Positions 17,632 to 27,782 of a stretch of DNA of 64,000 bases are shown here, piece after piece. The notes below the pieces were generated by a model. It was not told the DNA's origin and searched no databases. It worked only from the letters and a program-made list of their open reading frames with translations. Numbering within the stretch: the first letter of the stretch is position 1; each line of letters starts with the position of its first letter. A program made the translations under genes and the position numbers. Source of the DNA: Tectiglobus sp965223355 (lineage in GTDB: Bacteria > Pseudomonadota > Alphaproteobacteria > Rhizobiales > Hyphomicrobiaceae); contig CBDCWE010000003.1 in NCBI GenBank assembly GCA_965223355.1, forward strand, positions 2,790,001-2,854,000, in the 5' to 3' direction.

Positions 17632-19212
17632 TCACTCGGTGACAAGGAATTGGCCCATCATGCCAGCATCCTCATGTTCCAATATATGACAATGGTACAT
17701 GTAAGGATGTTTAGGATCGGCGTAGTCGGAAAATCGTGCGATGACGTTGACGGTTTCTCCAGGATCGACGACGACCGTGTCTTTCAGGCCTGCTTCCCCC
17801 CTTGGAACTGTACCGCCGTTTCGGTCCAGAATGCGGAACTGGATATCGTGAATGTGAAATGGATGAGCAAACGGCGTGTCGTTTCTAATTGACCAGATCT
17901 CGACTGCGCCTGACGGCACGCGCTCATCGATCCTATTCATGTCCATCGATTTGGCGTTGATGCCCATGAGTCCGTCGATGCCACCGCCGTGCCCCATCAT
18001 GCTGCCTCGCCCGCGCATCATTCCCATCATACCGCCCATCATCGGCATGTTGAGATTGAACCGGCGCGTGCGTTGGGCCTGCTCCCTAGACCATCGCGGA
18101 ACATCAGCTAGACGTTGAGGTAATGCCAGATCGGACATTTCGATCTCGTCGGCTCGAAGCTCCAAAACTGGGAATGTTTCATCGTTCCCGGGCATCGATC
18201 CCATCATGCGACGCATCATGCCGGACATCATACCGCCAGCTGCGGCCGTATCCGGATAACTCATCAGAACGACGCGCCCATTGGCTTCCATGTCGAGGAG
18301 AATCTCGGCGCGTTCGCCCGGTGCCAGTCGCAGTCGTTTCGCAACAACCGGTCGTTCGAGAAGACTCCCGTCGCTTGCGATCTGGATGAAGGAGCGCCCA
18401 TCCGAAAAACCGAAATTGTAGATTCTGGCATTCGAACCGTTGAGCATCCTCAGACGCGTGCGCTGACGCCGGACCTGCAGATAGGGGCCAATCGTACCGT
18501 TGACCAACACCGTGTCGCCCAGGAAGCCCATCATCTGGTCGTGCATCGACGTGACATAAGCCAATCTACCATCGCGCCGGAATCGGCGGTCCTGGATCAC
18601 GAGGGGAATGTCATCCACGGCGTACTCTACCGGCAGACCCAGTGTCTTGCTCTCGTCGCCCTCCACCAGGATCAGGCCCGCCAGACCTTGATTGACCTGC
18701 GCGCCGGTCCGGCCCAAGAGGTGGGAATGATACCAGAACAAGGCGGTCTTCTGCTTGACCTCGAAAGCAGGTGACCAACTTGCACCGGGGCGCATAACTT
18801 GGTGCGGACCACCATCAGCTTTTGCAGGAACATGCAGCCCGTGCCAGTGCAGGGTTGTATCGGACTGAAGATTGTTGGTGACATTGAGTGTTACTTGGTC
18901 ACCGTTGCTAATTCTCAGTGTCGGCCCGAGAAAAGAGCCGTTGACGCCGATCGTCGGTGTCGAGACGTTCTCGAGAAACTCAGTCTGTCCGGATTGCACC
19001 GCAAGATCGAATTGTTTGCGGCGGCCTCGCTCCGTCCCGTTCAGCAAGGGCGGGATCTTTAAGGGATTGATAAATTTCGCGGTCCCGATGGCGAAAGAGT
19101 GTCGGCCAATCCAAAGCGCGCCGCCCACCGCCAACACAGCTCCTGCCGCACCAAATTGCAACACGCGACGCCGCGACAGCTTCAGCGCCGTTCCACTTCC
19201 ACCATCCTTCAT
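17632..19212 (-). CDS. CueO/CopA-like multicopper oxidase, Tat-exported
   Basis: About 526 residues. The twin-arginine signal is SRRRVLQFGAAGAVLAVGG. All four copper-binding clusters are present: LHWHGLHV, WYHSHLLG, HPFHIHDIQF and YHCHILEHEDAGMM (T1 site with axial Met). Two Met-rich segments at about 330-345 and 385-415 (MMSGMMRRMMGSM and MMGGMMGMMRGRGSMMG) resemble CueO's Cu(I)-binding inserts. It likely oxidises periplasmic Cu(I). It sits between the copper ATPase and DUF411 genes on one strand, with a 49-base gap to the ATPase gene. Confidence 0.92.
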   Translation of the reverse strand: MKDGGSGTALKLSRRRVLQFGAAGAVLAVGGALWIGRHSFAIGTAKFINPLKIPPLLNGTERGRRKQFDLAVQSGQTEFLENVSTPTIGVNGSFLGPTLRISNGDQVTLNVTNNLQSDTTLHWHGLHVPAKADGGPHQVMRPGASWSPAFEVKQKTALFWYHSHLLGRTGAQVNQGLAGLILVEGDESKTLGLPVEYAVDDIPLVIQDRRFRRDGRLAYVTSMHDQMMGFLGDTVLVNGTIGPYLQVRRQRTRLRMLNGSNARIYNFGFSDGRSFIQIASDGSLLERPVVAKRLRLAPGERAEILLDMEANGRVVLMSYPDTAAAGGMMSGMMRRMMGSMPGNDETFPVLELRADEIEMSDLALPQRLADVPRWSREQAQRTRRFNLNMPMMGGMMGMMRGRGSMMGHGGGIDGLMGINAKSMDMNRIDERVPSGAVEIWSIRNDTPFAHPFHIHDIQFRILDRNGGTVPRGEAGLKDTVVVDPGETVNVIARFSDYADPKHPYMYHCHILEHEDAGMMGQFLVTE

Positions 19213-19261
19213 GGTCGTGGCACCTTTACTCTTGGTTCTGCACACCAACGGCCGAGGGGAC

Positions 19262-21739
19262 CTACAGTCGGACCGACTTCAGCCGCAATGCGTTACTGAT
19301 CACGGACACTGAAGAGAGGCTCATGGCGGCTGCCGCAATCATGGGAGACAGAAGAATCCCAAAAAGCGGATATAGAATACCAGCTGCAATCGGCACGCCG
19401 GCGGCGTTGTAGGCGAAGGCAAAGAATAGATTCTGGCGAATGTTGGCCATTGTCGCCTTCGCCAGCGTTCGTGCGCGGACAATGCCTTTGAGATCGCCTT
19501 TCACCAATGTCAAACCGGCACTTTCGATCGCCACATCGGCTCCCGTTCCCATCGCAATTCCAACGTCGGCTTGCGCCAGGGCGGGCGCATCGTTTACACC
19601 GTCGCCTGCCATCGCGACGGTGCGGCCGCTGTTCTGTAAGGCCTTTACGATCTGCGCTTTATCCGCCGGCAGTACATCAGCGCGAATTTCATCGATACCG
19701 AGTCGATCAGCAACGGCACGCGCCGTGCGTTCATTGTCACCCGTTGCCATCACGATATGGAAACCTTGGTTCTGTAGTTCCTTCAACGCTACCGCCGTCG
19801 TCTCTTTGATCGGATCGGCAACAGCAATCAATCCGACAATGCCGCCATTGACGACTACGAACATAACGGTCTCGCCCTGATCGCGACGCGCGTCAGCCTC
19901 GACATTCAGCCTGCCGGCAACGAGGCCAAGCTCGTCGAGTAGTTTCTCGTTGCCAAGAGCTACAGCGCGCCCGTCGACGGTTCCTTTCACGCCCTTACCG
20001 GTAATAGCCTCGAAGTCCGACGTTGCAGACATCGCGATGCCGCGCTCCTCTGCGCCTGAAACAATGGCGGCAGCCAGAGGGTGCTCTGAGCCGCGCTCAA
20101 GACTGGCGGCAAGGTGCAGGATCTCGCTTTCTTCAAGGTCGGCTATTGCCAGTACGGCGACGAGTTTCGGTTTGCCGACCGTCAAAGTTCCGGTTTTGTC
20201 GACAATCAGCGTGTCCACGCCTGCAAAGCGCTCAAGAGCTTCGGCATTTTTAATCAGGACGCCTGCCTGGGCGCCACGGCCAGTGGCGACCATGATCGAC
20301 ATCGGTGTCGCAAGCCCGAGTGCACACGGGCAGGCGATAATCAGGACGGACACTGCGGCCACCAGCGCGTAGGTCATAGCCGGTGCAGGGCCAAAAATCG
20401 CCCAGACAATGAATGCGATGATGGCGACTGCGACGACCGTGGGTACGAACCAACCGGCAACCACATCGACGAGCTTTTGGATCGGTGCACGCGAGCGTTG
20501 CGCGTTGGCGACCATCTCGACAATCTGCGCCAGCGTCGTATCAGCCCCGACCCGGCCCGCCTTGATGACGAGGGAGCCGGTGCCGTTGAGGGTCGCGCCG
20601 GTGACGTCATCTCCTGGTGATTTCTCGACCGGAAGTGGTTCACCGGTCAGCATGGATTCATCAATGGAGGAGCGGCCGTTGACGACCTTGCCATCGACGG
20701 GAACCTTCTCGCCGGGGCGAACACGAAGCTTGTCGCCGACAACGACTGTTTCGAGCGGGATCTCGCTTTCGTTGCCGTCATCGCCGATGCGGATGGCAGT
20801 TTCGGGCGCCATCTCCAGCAATGCCTTGATGGCTCCGCTTGTGCGTTCACGCGCTCGCAACTCCAGGATCTGGCCAAGTAGTACAAGCACGATGATGACG
20901 GCAGCAGCTTCGAAATAGACACCGACATGGCCGTGCGCGTCGCGAAAGGCGGAGGGAAAGAGACCGGGGGTGATCGTGGCGACGACGCTGAAACCATACG
21001 CGGCACCAACGCCGAGCGCGATCAGCGTCCACATATTCGGGCTATGATTGACAATCGAGGACCAGCCGCGCTTGAAGAACGGGGCGGCACACCACAGCAC
21101 AACTGGCGTCGCCAGTATCAGCTCGGCCCATGACGCGGTCCCACCTAGCCAATCGCGGACCGGTAGGCCGAGCATCGGCCCCATGGCGATGATCAGCAGC
21201 GGAACCGTTAGTGCCAGGCCGACCCAGAATCGGAATGTGAAATCGACGAGTTCGGGATTGGGTCCGGCATTCACCGCGCCAACACCCATCGGTTCAAGAG
21301 CCATACCGCATATCGGGCAGTCGCCAGGTTGGTCACGCACAATCTCCGGGTCCATCGGGCAGGTGTAGAGCGTGCCCTCCGGCATTGGCTCAGGCGCGGG
21401 GCGGCCGTCGAGGTACTTGTTGGGTTCGACCTCGAACGTCTCCTGGCAGCGGCCCGAGCAGAAGTAAAACCGCTCACCGCAGTGTTTGGCCATGAAGCGC
21501 GCAGAGGCGCGCTCAACGTTCATGCCGCAAACCGGATCGGTTGCAGTCACGTACTGCTCCGGATCCGATGAGAACTTTTCCGCGCAATTCCGGCAGCAAA
21601 AATAATAGTCATGATCTGCGTGAGCGACGTGTGCAGTGCTCGTAGCGGGATCGACTGTCATGCCGCAAACCGGATCGCGACTTATCGCGCCTGTCTCCGG
21701 CGAAATCGTTCGATTGCTGTCCTGAATTTGGGCTTCCAT
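19262..21739 (-). CDS. copA: copper-exporting P1B-type ATPase
   Basis: An 825-residue Cu(I) pump in the inner membrane. Two N-terminal YHS-like Cys domains (DPVCGMTVDPATS and DPVCGMNVERASA) precede a heavy-metal-binding segment (YTCPMDPEIVRDQPGDCPIC), instead of the usual ferredoxin-like MXCXXC domain. The core shows TGEPLPVEK, the transport-site CPC (IIACPCALGLATP), DKTGTLTVGK, SEHPLA and AGDGVNDAPALA. The start MEAQIQDSN at 21739 has TTAGGA upstream. It is the first gene of the operon, under a CueR-type promoter at 21783-21813. Confidence 0.94.
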   Translation of the reverse strand: MEAQIQDSNRTISPETGAISRDPVCGMTVDPATSTAHVAHADHDYYFCCRNCAEKFSSDPEQYVTATDPVCGMNVERASARFMAKHCGERFYFCSGRCQETFEVEPNKYLDGRPAPEPMPEGTLYTCPMDPEIVRDQPGDCPICGMALEPMGVGAVNAGPNPELVDFTFRFWVGLALTVPLLIIAMGPMLGLPVRDWLGGTASWAELILATPVVLWCAAPFFKRGWSSIVNHSPNMWTLIALGVGAAYGFSVVATITPGLFPSAFRDAHGHVGVYFEAAAVIIVLVLLGQILELRARERTSGAIKALLEMAPETAIRIGDDGNESEIPLETVVVGDKLRVRPGEKVPVDGKVVNGRSSIDESMLTGEPLPVEKSPGDDVTGATLNGTGSLVIKAGRVGADTTLAQIVEMVANAQRSRAPIQKLVDVVAGWFVPTVVAVAIIAFIVWAIFGPAPAMTYALVAAVSVLIIACPCALGLATPMSIMVATGRGAQAGVLIKNAEALERFAGVDTLIVDKTGTLTVGKPKLVAVLAIADLEESEILHLAASLERGSEHPLAAAIVSGAEERGIAMSATSDFEAITGKGVKGTVDGRAVALGNEKLLDELGLVAGRLNVEADARRDQGETVMFVVVNGGIVGLIAVADPIKETTAVALKELQNQGFHIVMATGDNERTARAVADRLGIDEIRADVLPADKAQIVKALQNSGRTVAMAGDGVNDAPALAQADVGIAMGTGADVAIESAGLTLVKGDLKGIVRARTLAKATMANIRQNLFFAFAYNAAGVPIAAGILYPLFGILLSPMIAAAAMSLSSVSVISNALRLKSVRL

Positions 21740-21782
21740 GGTGCACAGATTCCTAAGGGGTAAGTGCCGCAAACTGGTTGAT

Positions 21783-21813
21783 TACATGGGGCTTCCATTG
21801 GCTGGAAGGTCAA
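21783..21813 (-). promoter_or_regulatory. CueR-type promoter of the copA operon
   Basis: The minus strand reads TTGACC, then a 19-20-base spacer with the dyad TTCC...GGAA, then an ATGTAA-like -10. This is the overlong-spacer layout of MerR-family copper promoters. It lies about 45-75 bases before the copA start. Confidence 0.75.
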
Positions 21814-22049
21814 GAGCTGAGCACGCGATAGACCGATTTGGTTCATTGGCCTTGGCGTCGCAATATTGGATAATCAGCGGATCAAGGCCAAACTCGACTG
21901 CTCTGATGATTACAATCCATCGTGCTCCACGAAGTTGCTGCTCCGGGTGGTTGCCTTAGTTCCGCCCTGACAACTACGTTCATAGCGCTTCGTAGCTCGG
22001 TAGATTATCTCGGGGAAGAATTGGTCTGTGTTGTCATGGCTCCAGTCTC

Positions 22050-22631
22050 TCAAGAGTTGGAGCCTCCGGCAAACCCGGGGCGGTTCAGTCGACCTAGATC
22101 AGCCATTCCGGCACAGCCAAGAACAATTGCTTCAGCATGGTCTTCTTCAATCGCAGCGCCGACTTCCTTTGAAAGTCTTTCGTATATCTTGCCATCTCCG
22201 GCCTCGAAATCCAGCACTGGAATGGCGCTGGCGCGCACACTTGCGCACCGGGTCATCAAGCCATAGCGAACAAGATTGGCCTCGATCCCCGGCACCGAAC
22301 GGAAAAGTGTGGTGACCACAGAAAATCGGCACGACAGCATGCTGGCGGCATGGAAGGCGGCCTCTCCGATGCCAACGACCGGAACCTCGACGGCGCATCG
22401 CGCAGCGTCAAGGCCGGTATCATCAAAGCAGGCGATAATCACACCATTGTATGCGACCCCGAAACTTCGGAGACTGGCGCGGGCACAATGCGGTGACATG
22501 CCCCGCATCCGGCAAACGGCAGCTCTTACAACATATAAGCGATGCCTGTTGCAGGTGCAGAGATCAATCGCGGCTCGCCTGCAAGATGAATTAATCGACG
22601 AGTTTGTACCAACGTTGCGGCGCGATAGCAT
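22050..22631 (-). pseudogene. degenerate Asp/Glu/hydantoin racemase
   Basis: The middle of the frame clearly matches the family: YNGVIIACFDDTGLDAARCA (first catalytic Cys), PVVGIGEAAFHAASMLSCRF, and AEAIVLGCAGMADLG (second catalytic Cys). The normal N-terminal strand and the C-terminal 25 or so residues are missing, replaced by unrelated Arg/Cys-rich sequence and an early stop. It is probably inactive. Confidence 0.7.
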
Positions 22632-22949
22632 TTGGCCGCCATCACATCTGTTCTATGAGCGCATGCGTGCCGATTTTGAGATAGCTCGCAACAGCCAGCC
22701 CGCACGATAGCCAGGGTTAGGTTTGGCCATCACTGATCCTAGCCAACTGAATTGATTCACCCAGTGGTATGCAAAGCATGAGGACTACCCGTGCCCGCTG
22801 TCTTTAGTGAAACTCAGCTTTATCGCACCAAGAAACACCTGCTTGAACCACGCTGATTGATCCTTCAAACTGCCGGAGGTTCTCTTGGTTCTTGGTAGCA
22901 CGGCAATGTTCTTGGCAGTCTTTAGGTCGATCGTGTTCAGCATACTTGC

Positions 22950-23145
22950 GGCCGCGTACACCGCATCGTGCTCGCCCGACCTCAATCCAATCGAAATGGC
23001 CTTTGCAAAACTCAAGCAATTGCTCCGAAAAGCGAAGGCGCGCACCTACGACGCGCTCTGGGCTGCAGTCGGCAACATCTGCAGCCTCTTCGAGCCAAAT
23101 GAGTGCCGCAACTATCTCAAGGACGCCGGGTATGTTGCAGATTAA
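22950..23145 (+). pseudogene. C-terminal remnant of an IS630-family transposase
   Basis: The text SPDLNPIEMAFAKLKQLLRK then NECRNYLKDAGYVAD is the IS630 catalytic tail, with the Glu of the DDE/D triad. The upstream part is unrelated. The element end GATGCTC-TA-G follows at about 23160, the same GAGCA...TA ending as the other CTAG-targeting elements. Confidence 0.75.
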
Positions 23146-23254
23146 TCACCTGATGCTCTAGGTGTCTCGCTAGCATGACTGCAATCACTAGTCATCAGCG
23201 AAACATTTAGTATGATATCTTCCTGGGAAGCCCAGTCAGAAAGCCGGAGAACAA

Positions 23255-24061
23255 GTGAAGTTTGAAGAGGCAAAGAAACACGTCGATGGCGTGCCTTTCA
23301 TTTCGAAGGAACAAGCGAGAGCCCTTTACGATTTTGTGCTGAGGCAGAGGCCACAAGAATGCTTGGAACTCGGCTTCGCCCATGGAACTTCCGTTTGCTA
23401 CCTGGCCGCGGCACTCGACGAAATTGGAGCGGGGCATGTAACTGCAGTCGATCTCGTGTCCGGCCAAGAGTGGCAGGATCCTTCTATTGAGCAGCTTCTC
23501 GATCGGTGCGGTTTGAACCGGTATGTTACGGTGGTTCGCGAAAAGCTTTCATATACTTGGTTTCTCAAGCGCAAGATCGAAGAGCAAACGGCCGATCATG
23601 CATGTACGCCGATGTACGATTTTTGCTATATCGACGGTCCGAAGAACTGGACGGTCGATGGTGCCGCGTTTTTCATGGTCGACAAGCTTCTGAAGGAGAA
23701 CGGGTATCTACTGTTCGACGACATGGATTGGACTTATGGAAGCTGTGCCGAGTGGAGCGCCAGGAAGCTGGAGGAGACCGGCATTCTTGTAAGCCAGATG
23801 GATAAGGACGAAAGCAACCAGCCGCATGTCGCAGCGATATTCGAGCTGCTGGTGATGCAGCACCCGAACTATTCCAATTTTGAGATCGTCGACAAGGATT
23901 GGGGCTGGGCGCAGAAAACGAAATCTCAAGAAACGAAGTTGACCATTCGAGAGACGGCACCATTCAGCACTGCTCTGAAGCGGCAGGCCAAGAAGTTCAT
24001 AGGACGCTATACCGGTTGGCGTTGCCCCCCGTCTAACCGGACACTCTTGCATTATGGATAG
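23255..24061 (+). CDS. class I SAM-dependent methyltransferase
   Basis: A GTG start at 23255 is supported by CCGGAGA six bases upstream. The 268-residue product has a SAM-binding strand-loop (ECLELGFAHGTSVCYLAAAL), the acidic loop HVTAVDLVSG and FCYIDGPKNWTVDGAAFFMVD, matching the Methyltransf_24 pattern found in glycan or small-molecule methylation. Base composition is lower in GC than the neighbours, and it lies between IS remnants, so it was probably acquired. The acceptor is unknown. Confidence 0.75.
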   Translation: MKFEEAKKHVDGVPFISKEQARALYDFVLRQRPQECLELGFAHGTSVCYLAAALDEIGAGHVTAVDLVSGQEWQDPSIEQLLDRCGLNRYVTVVREKLSYTWFLKRKIEEQTADHACTPMYDFCYIDGPKNWTVDGAAFFMVDKLLKENGYLLFDDMDWTYGSCAEWSARKLEETGILVSQMDKDESNQPHVAAIFELLVMQHPNYSNFEIVDKDWGWAQKTKSQETKLTIRETAPFSTALKRQAKKFIGRYTGWRCPPSNRTLLHYG

Positions 24062-24373
24062 GCGCGTTTGTGCTTACGCGGTGAGCGCATGGCCAGCCCG
24101 GAATGCGGATCAATCTCGTCATCGTCCTCGATCCGTCCGGCTATCAATGACAAACAAGCATTTGGAGATGACGGCTCGTGGTAATCATCACGTATGCTGA
24201 AGACGATCACTTCATCGAACAGCTTCAAAGTTCTGATAGTCAACAGGTTAAACGGTTCCAGACCACCGGCAACTATTTTAACCCTATCGCCAGGCGGCTT
24301 ATCAATCTGGTTGTGGTTTGCGGCTGATCTTATTGTTTGCACTCTTTCGTGAGCGTACGAGAACCGTACTGAC

Positions 24374-25909
24374 TCAGTTCTGCTGATCGTACTGCCACGG
24401 CAGCAGCTCATCGATTTGGTTGATCTTGTGGTCGGCGATGCGGCCGAGGACGTCAGTCAGCCACGCCTGCGGATCGACACCATTGAGCTTGGCCGTCTCG
24501 ATCAGCGTGTATGCAATGGCAGCAGACTTGCCACCATTGCCCGAGCCCATGAACAGGTAGTTCTTGCGGCCAATGGCGATGCTTCTCATGCCTCGTTCAG
24601 CCGCATTGTTATCAATGCTGAGACGTCCATCGTCGAGGTAGGGGCGCAGCCGTTTGAGGCGCGTCAGGCCGTAACGAATGGCTCCGGCCAGCGCCGACTT
24701 GCCCGAGATCTGTGTGAGCTGGGCATGCAGCCAAGCTTCCAGGTCGTCAATTAGCGGAACCGCTTGTACCTGCCTGATGGCCTTACGTTGTTCCGGTGGA
24801 TCGCCTCGAATGGAGGCTTCTATTCTGTACAGCTCTGCAATCCGTTCCAAGGCTTCTTTGGCGATGCCGGAACCTTGGGCAACATGGATGTCAAAGAACT
24901 TGCGCCGGATATGCGCGAGACACGCGACTTCGTGGATGTCGCCACGCCGATAAAGCTCTTCAAATCCGGCATAGCCGTCAGCATGCAGCCAACCAGAGAA
25001 GTCTTTAAGATGATCCCGTGGCCACTGGCCTCGTCGATCTGGCGTGAACTTGTAGAACGCTGCTGGATGTGGATCACCAGCCCAATACCGCTCGTCTCTC
25101 AAATAGACCCACAGCCTTCCGGTCTTGGTTTTGCCGGTTCCCGGCGCCAGTACCTTGACCGGCGTATCGTCGGCGTGGATGGCAGCGCCTGCCATAACGT
25201 GACGACCGATGGCATCGGCGAGAGGTTCGAGAAGAGCCGCCGATTGCCTGATCCAATCGGCAAGTGTTGAGCGTTTAAGCTGCATGCCTTCACGCCCATA
25301 AATTTGAGACTGGCGATACAGCGGTAAGTGGTCCGCATATTTGCTGACCAGCACATGCGCCAACAGGCCTGGACCTGGCCGCCCCCGTTCGATCGGCATT
25401 GATGGCGCTGGAACCTGATGAATGGCCTCACAGCAGCGGCAGGACATCTTGGTTCGTACCGTTCGGACCACTTTGAAGCGTCCCGGCACATATTCCAGCG
25501 TCTCCGATACGTCTTCGCCGAGATGACGCAATGCCCCGCCGCACTGATCACACATCTCGCCAGGGCTGAGAACGATCTCTTCGCGAGGCAGATGCTCAGG
25601 CAAGGGCTTGCGGGTTGACTGTTGCTTGTCTGCCGTCTCAGTGGGCGGTGGTTCGCAACGATGTTGTTCCGCCGCTGCTTCCGCTTCGACAAGTGCCAGC
25701 TCAAGTTGATCAATGATCTGATCCAATGCCTCGGACTTCGTGCCGAACCGTTGCCGCCTCAGATTGGCGAGTTGCAGTTTGAGTTTCTCAATCAGAAGAT
25801 CGCGCGCCAAAAGCTCCGCCGATTGTCTGGCGATCTCGGCATCACGTTGATCCAACAGAACTTGGTAACCGGCAATGTCTTGCGGAGTATGGCCATCTGC
25901 GTTCGTCAT
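24374..25909 (-). CDS. tnpC: IS66 transposase TnpC
   Basis: A 511-residue IS66 transposase. It has an N-terminal coiled coil (about residues 15-60), a Cys-rich zinc-like region (CDQCGGALRHLG...SCRCCEAIHQ), a DDE core with AIHADDTPVKVLAPG, YAGFEELYRRGDIHEVACLAHIR and NNAAERGMRSIAIGRKN, and the C-terminal IS66 tail WLTDVLGRIADHKINQIDEL. It appears full length. Confidence 0.93.
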   Translation of the reverse strand: MTNADGHTPQDIAGYQVLLDQRDAEIARQSAELLARDLLIEKLKLQLANLRRQRFGTKSEALDQIIDQLELALVEAEAAAEQHRCEPPPTETADKQQSTRKPLPEHLPREEIVLSPGEMCDQCGGALRHLGEDVSETLEYVPGRFKVVRTVRTKMSCRCCEAIHQVPAPSMPIERGRPGPGLLAHVLVSKYADHLPLYRQSQIYGREGMQLKRSTLADWIRQSAALLEPLADAIGRHVMAGAAIHADDTPVKVLAPGTGKTKTGRLWVYLRDERYWAGDPHPAAFYKFTPDRRGQWPRDHLKDFSGWLHADGYAGFEELYRRGDIHEVACLAHIRRKFFDIHVAQGSGIAKEALERIAELYRIEASIRGDPPEQRKAIRQVQAVPLIDDLEAWLHAQLTQISGKSALAGAIRYGLTRLKRLRPYLDDGRLSIDNNAAERGMRSIAIGRKNYLFMGSGNGGKSAAIAYTLIETAKLNGVDPQAWLTDVLGRIADHKINQIDELLPWQYDQQN

Positions 25910-25976
25910 GGCAAAGCCATACGTTATTCGCGGGCCTGAATGAATCTACGATGTCAAAGAGCACGCAGGACTGTTG

Positions 25977-26324
25977 CTAACCGGCCTTCAATGGACGCCA
26001 TGTTCGAACCGGCGCTCGCCAATCAATACCCTCCAACAACATCGCCAATTGTGCCGAGGTGATCAAGACTTTGCCTTTGACCGGTGAAGGCCATACAAAT
26101 CGCCCGCGCTCCAACCGCTTTGAGAACAGACAGGCGCCTTGGCCATCCCACCAGATGATCTTCACCAGATCGCCACGACGCCCTCGAAAGACAAACAGAT
26201 GGCCGGAGAATGGATCTTGTTCCAAAGCATCCTGGGCCAGGATGCTGAGACCGTTGAACCCTTTGCGCATATCCGTCACGCCGGCGGCAAGCCACACCTT
26301 CGTGCCCGCCGGAACCGGGATCAT
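25977..26324 (-). CDS. tnpB: IS66 accessory protein TnpB
   Basis: A 115-residue IS66 Orf2: IPVPAGTKVWLAAGVTDMRK, then LFVFRGRRGDLVKIIWWDGQ and the FVWPSP motif. It is required with TnpA for IS66 movement. Its start overlaps the tnpA stop by 4 bases (26321-26324), indicating coupling. Confidence 0.93.
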   Translation of the reverse strand: MIPVPAGTKVWLAAGVTDMRKGFNGLSILAQDALEQDPFSGHLFVFRGRRGDLVKIIWWDGQGACLFSKRLERGRFVWPSPVKGKVLITSAQLAMLLEGIDWRAPVRTWRPLKAG

Positions 26325-26647
26325 CGCTTCGATCGCACAGCAGCAATGATGTCAGCGACGAGTTCGGTATTTGCGTCTGCATGACACCGCACTCTCGTGC
26401 CGCAAGGCAAATCAACTTCAATGGCGGGAGATGACTGTAAACCGCTATCGTCCGATGTGACCTCCACCGGTACCAGCGCAACGCTGGTCCCAAATTTCTT
26501 CATCCAGTTCGAGACCCTTCGCGCATCAAGATCATAACGACCTGCAATCTGGGCAATTGTCACGCCAGGTTCACTGGCCTCAGCCGCGACACGCTTTTTG
26601 AACGTCTCACTCCAACGACGACGTGAAGTTCTCGGTGTTGATGCCAT
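26321..26647 (-). CDS. tnpA: IS66 accessory protein TnpA
   Basis: A 108-residue HTH protein of the IS66 Orf1 type: RRRWSETFKKRVAAEASEPG, then ARRVSNWMKKFG forms the helix-turn-helix. The C-terminal half carries the VEVDLPCGTRVRCHADANTE-like IS66 motif. It is coupled to tnpB. Confidence 0.9.
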   Translation of the reverse strand: MASTPRTSRRRWSETFKKRVAAEASEPGVTIAQIAGRYDLDARRVSNWMKKFGTSVALVPVEVTSDDSGLQSSPAIEVDLPCGTRVRCHADANTELVADIIAAVRSKR

Positions 26648-26859
26648 GACGTCCCTGCCCCCTCATATCCAGGAAGGCATTGTCGGCATATTCGGATGTC
26701 ATTGTAAGGCGGTCTAGGGCGGACGGTTACACACCATTGATGTCATTGAACCGTGCATCCACACAGTTGAGCGTACGCTTTCCAACGATGCGCGTGCTGC
26801 AGACGGCGATGGCCGTTGGCGCGACCGATCGCCGATATGGCCTGTCTTTATGCGGCCAT

Positions 26860-27762
26860 CTATTTCAAGCTGATCAAGTATTCGGCAATTGCGGCCTGGT
26901 CCGCCGGTGTGAGTTTGCCGGTCGAATGAGCGACGACCTCAGCCATGGTGCCGCCGACAAAATCACCGGATGGAATCATCCCGACCTGCAAGGAGATCAA
27001 CACGTCATCCTTGCTCCACGGCTCGTTGCGCTCCGTCAACCCACGGATGCCCGGAACTTTGGCGCCCTCTGGTCCTGCGGAGTTGCCGGCGAGTGCAACA
27101 CCGCTACGACCGCCCATTAAGTTCCTCTGCGTGTGACACTCGCCGCAATGTCCAAGCACGTTGACGAGGTAGGCCCCGCGGTTCCAAGTGGCACTCTTGT
27201 CCGTTTGCGCTGCAAAGGCAGTCGATCGAAAGAACAGCTCTTTCCAGACACCAACGAGATTTCGATCTGAGAACGGCCAGACGAGTTCATGCAGCCGAGA
27301 GGGCTGCGAGACAGCTTCGATCGTGTCGAGATAGGTCTTTATGTCAGCAACGTCCTGAGCCTTCATCGCCGTATAGGACGTGTAAGGAAACGACGGAAAG
27401 TAGTGGCTCCCGTCCGGTGCAATTCCGTCCAGCATAGCCTTGGCGAACTGGGCTGAGGACCACCCACCAATTCCATGCTTTCTATCCGGCGTGATATTTG
27501 GCGCATAGAACGTGCCGAACGGGGTTTTGAGCGCCGCCCCACCGGCAAGCAGTTTCCCCTTCTTCTTGAGATCGGTGTGACAAGCGATGCAGCCGCCGGC
27601 AGTGACCAGATATTTGCCGCGCTCAACATTGCCGGTGAGACCATCGAGACTGGCTGAAGCATCTGATTGTCCCAGTCGCGGCAGGACAAGAAGATAACTG
27701 GCGACAGCTGCGAGCAGAGCCAGAATGCCGAGCCACAGTACACCCCTGAGAAACCGAGCCAC
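26860..27762 (-). CDS. membrane-anchored diheme cytochrome c
   Basis: About 300 residues with an N-terminal membrane anchor (LRGVLWLGILALLAAVASYL) and two covalent heme sites, GGCIACHTD and GHCGECHTQ. NITPDRKHGIGGWSSAQFAKAM and the downstream Met-containing loops resemble the cytochrome subunits of alcohol, gluconate and aldehyde dehydrogenases, which normally have three hemes. The GTG at 27762 follows AGAGG; a frame back to 27828 overlaps the upstream gene. It is the last gene of the cueR-oxidase-cytochrome operon and could pass electrons to the quinone/oxidase level. Confidence 0.87.
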   Translation of the reverse strand: MARFLRGVLWLGILALLAAVASYLLVLPRLGQSDASASLDGLTGNVERGKYLVTAGGCIACHTDLKKKGKLLAGGAALKTPFGTFYAPNITPDRKHGIGGWSSAQFAKAMLDGIAPDGSHYFPSFPYTSYTAMKAQDVADIKTYLDTIEAVSQPSRLHELVWPFSDRNLVGVWKELFFRSTAFAAQTDKSATWNRGAYLVNVLGHCGECHTQRNLMGGRSGVALAGNSAGPEGAKVPGIRGLTERNEPWSKDDVLISLQVGMIPSGDFVGGTMAEVVAHSTGKLTPADQAAIAEYLISLK

Positions 27763-27782
27763 TTCGCAACCTCTAAGAGAAA

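Larger units (their letters stand above)
24349..26730 (-). mobile_element. IS66-family insertion sequence
   Basis: It carries tnpA, tnpB and tnpC in the standard order. The ends begin GTGAGCGTACG (24349) and, on the other strand, GTAACCGTCCG (26730), which look like partly matching terminal repeats. I cannot see the expected 8-bp target duplication, so the exact ends are tentative. Confidence 0.75.
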
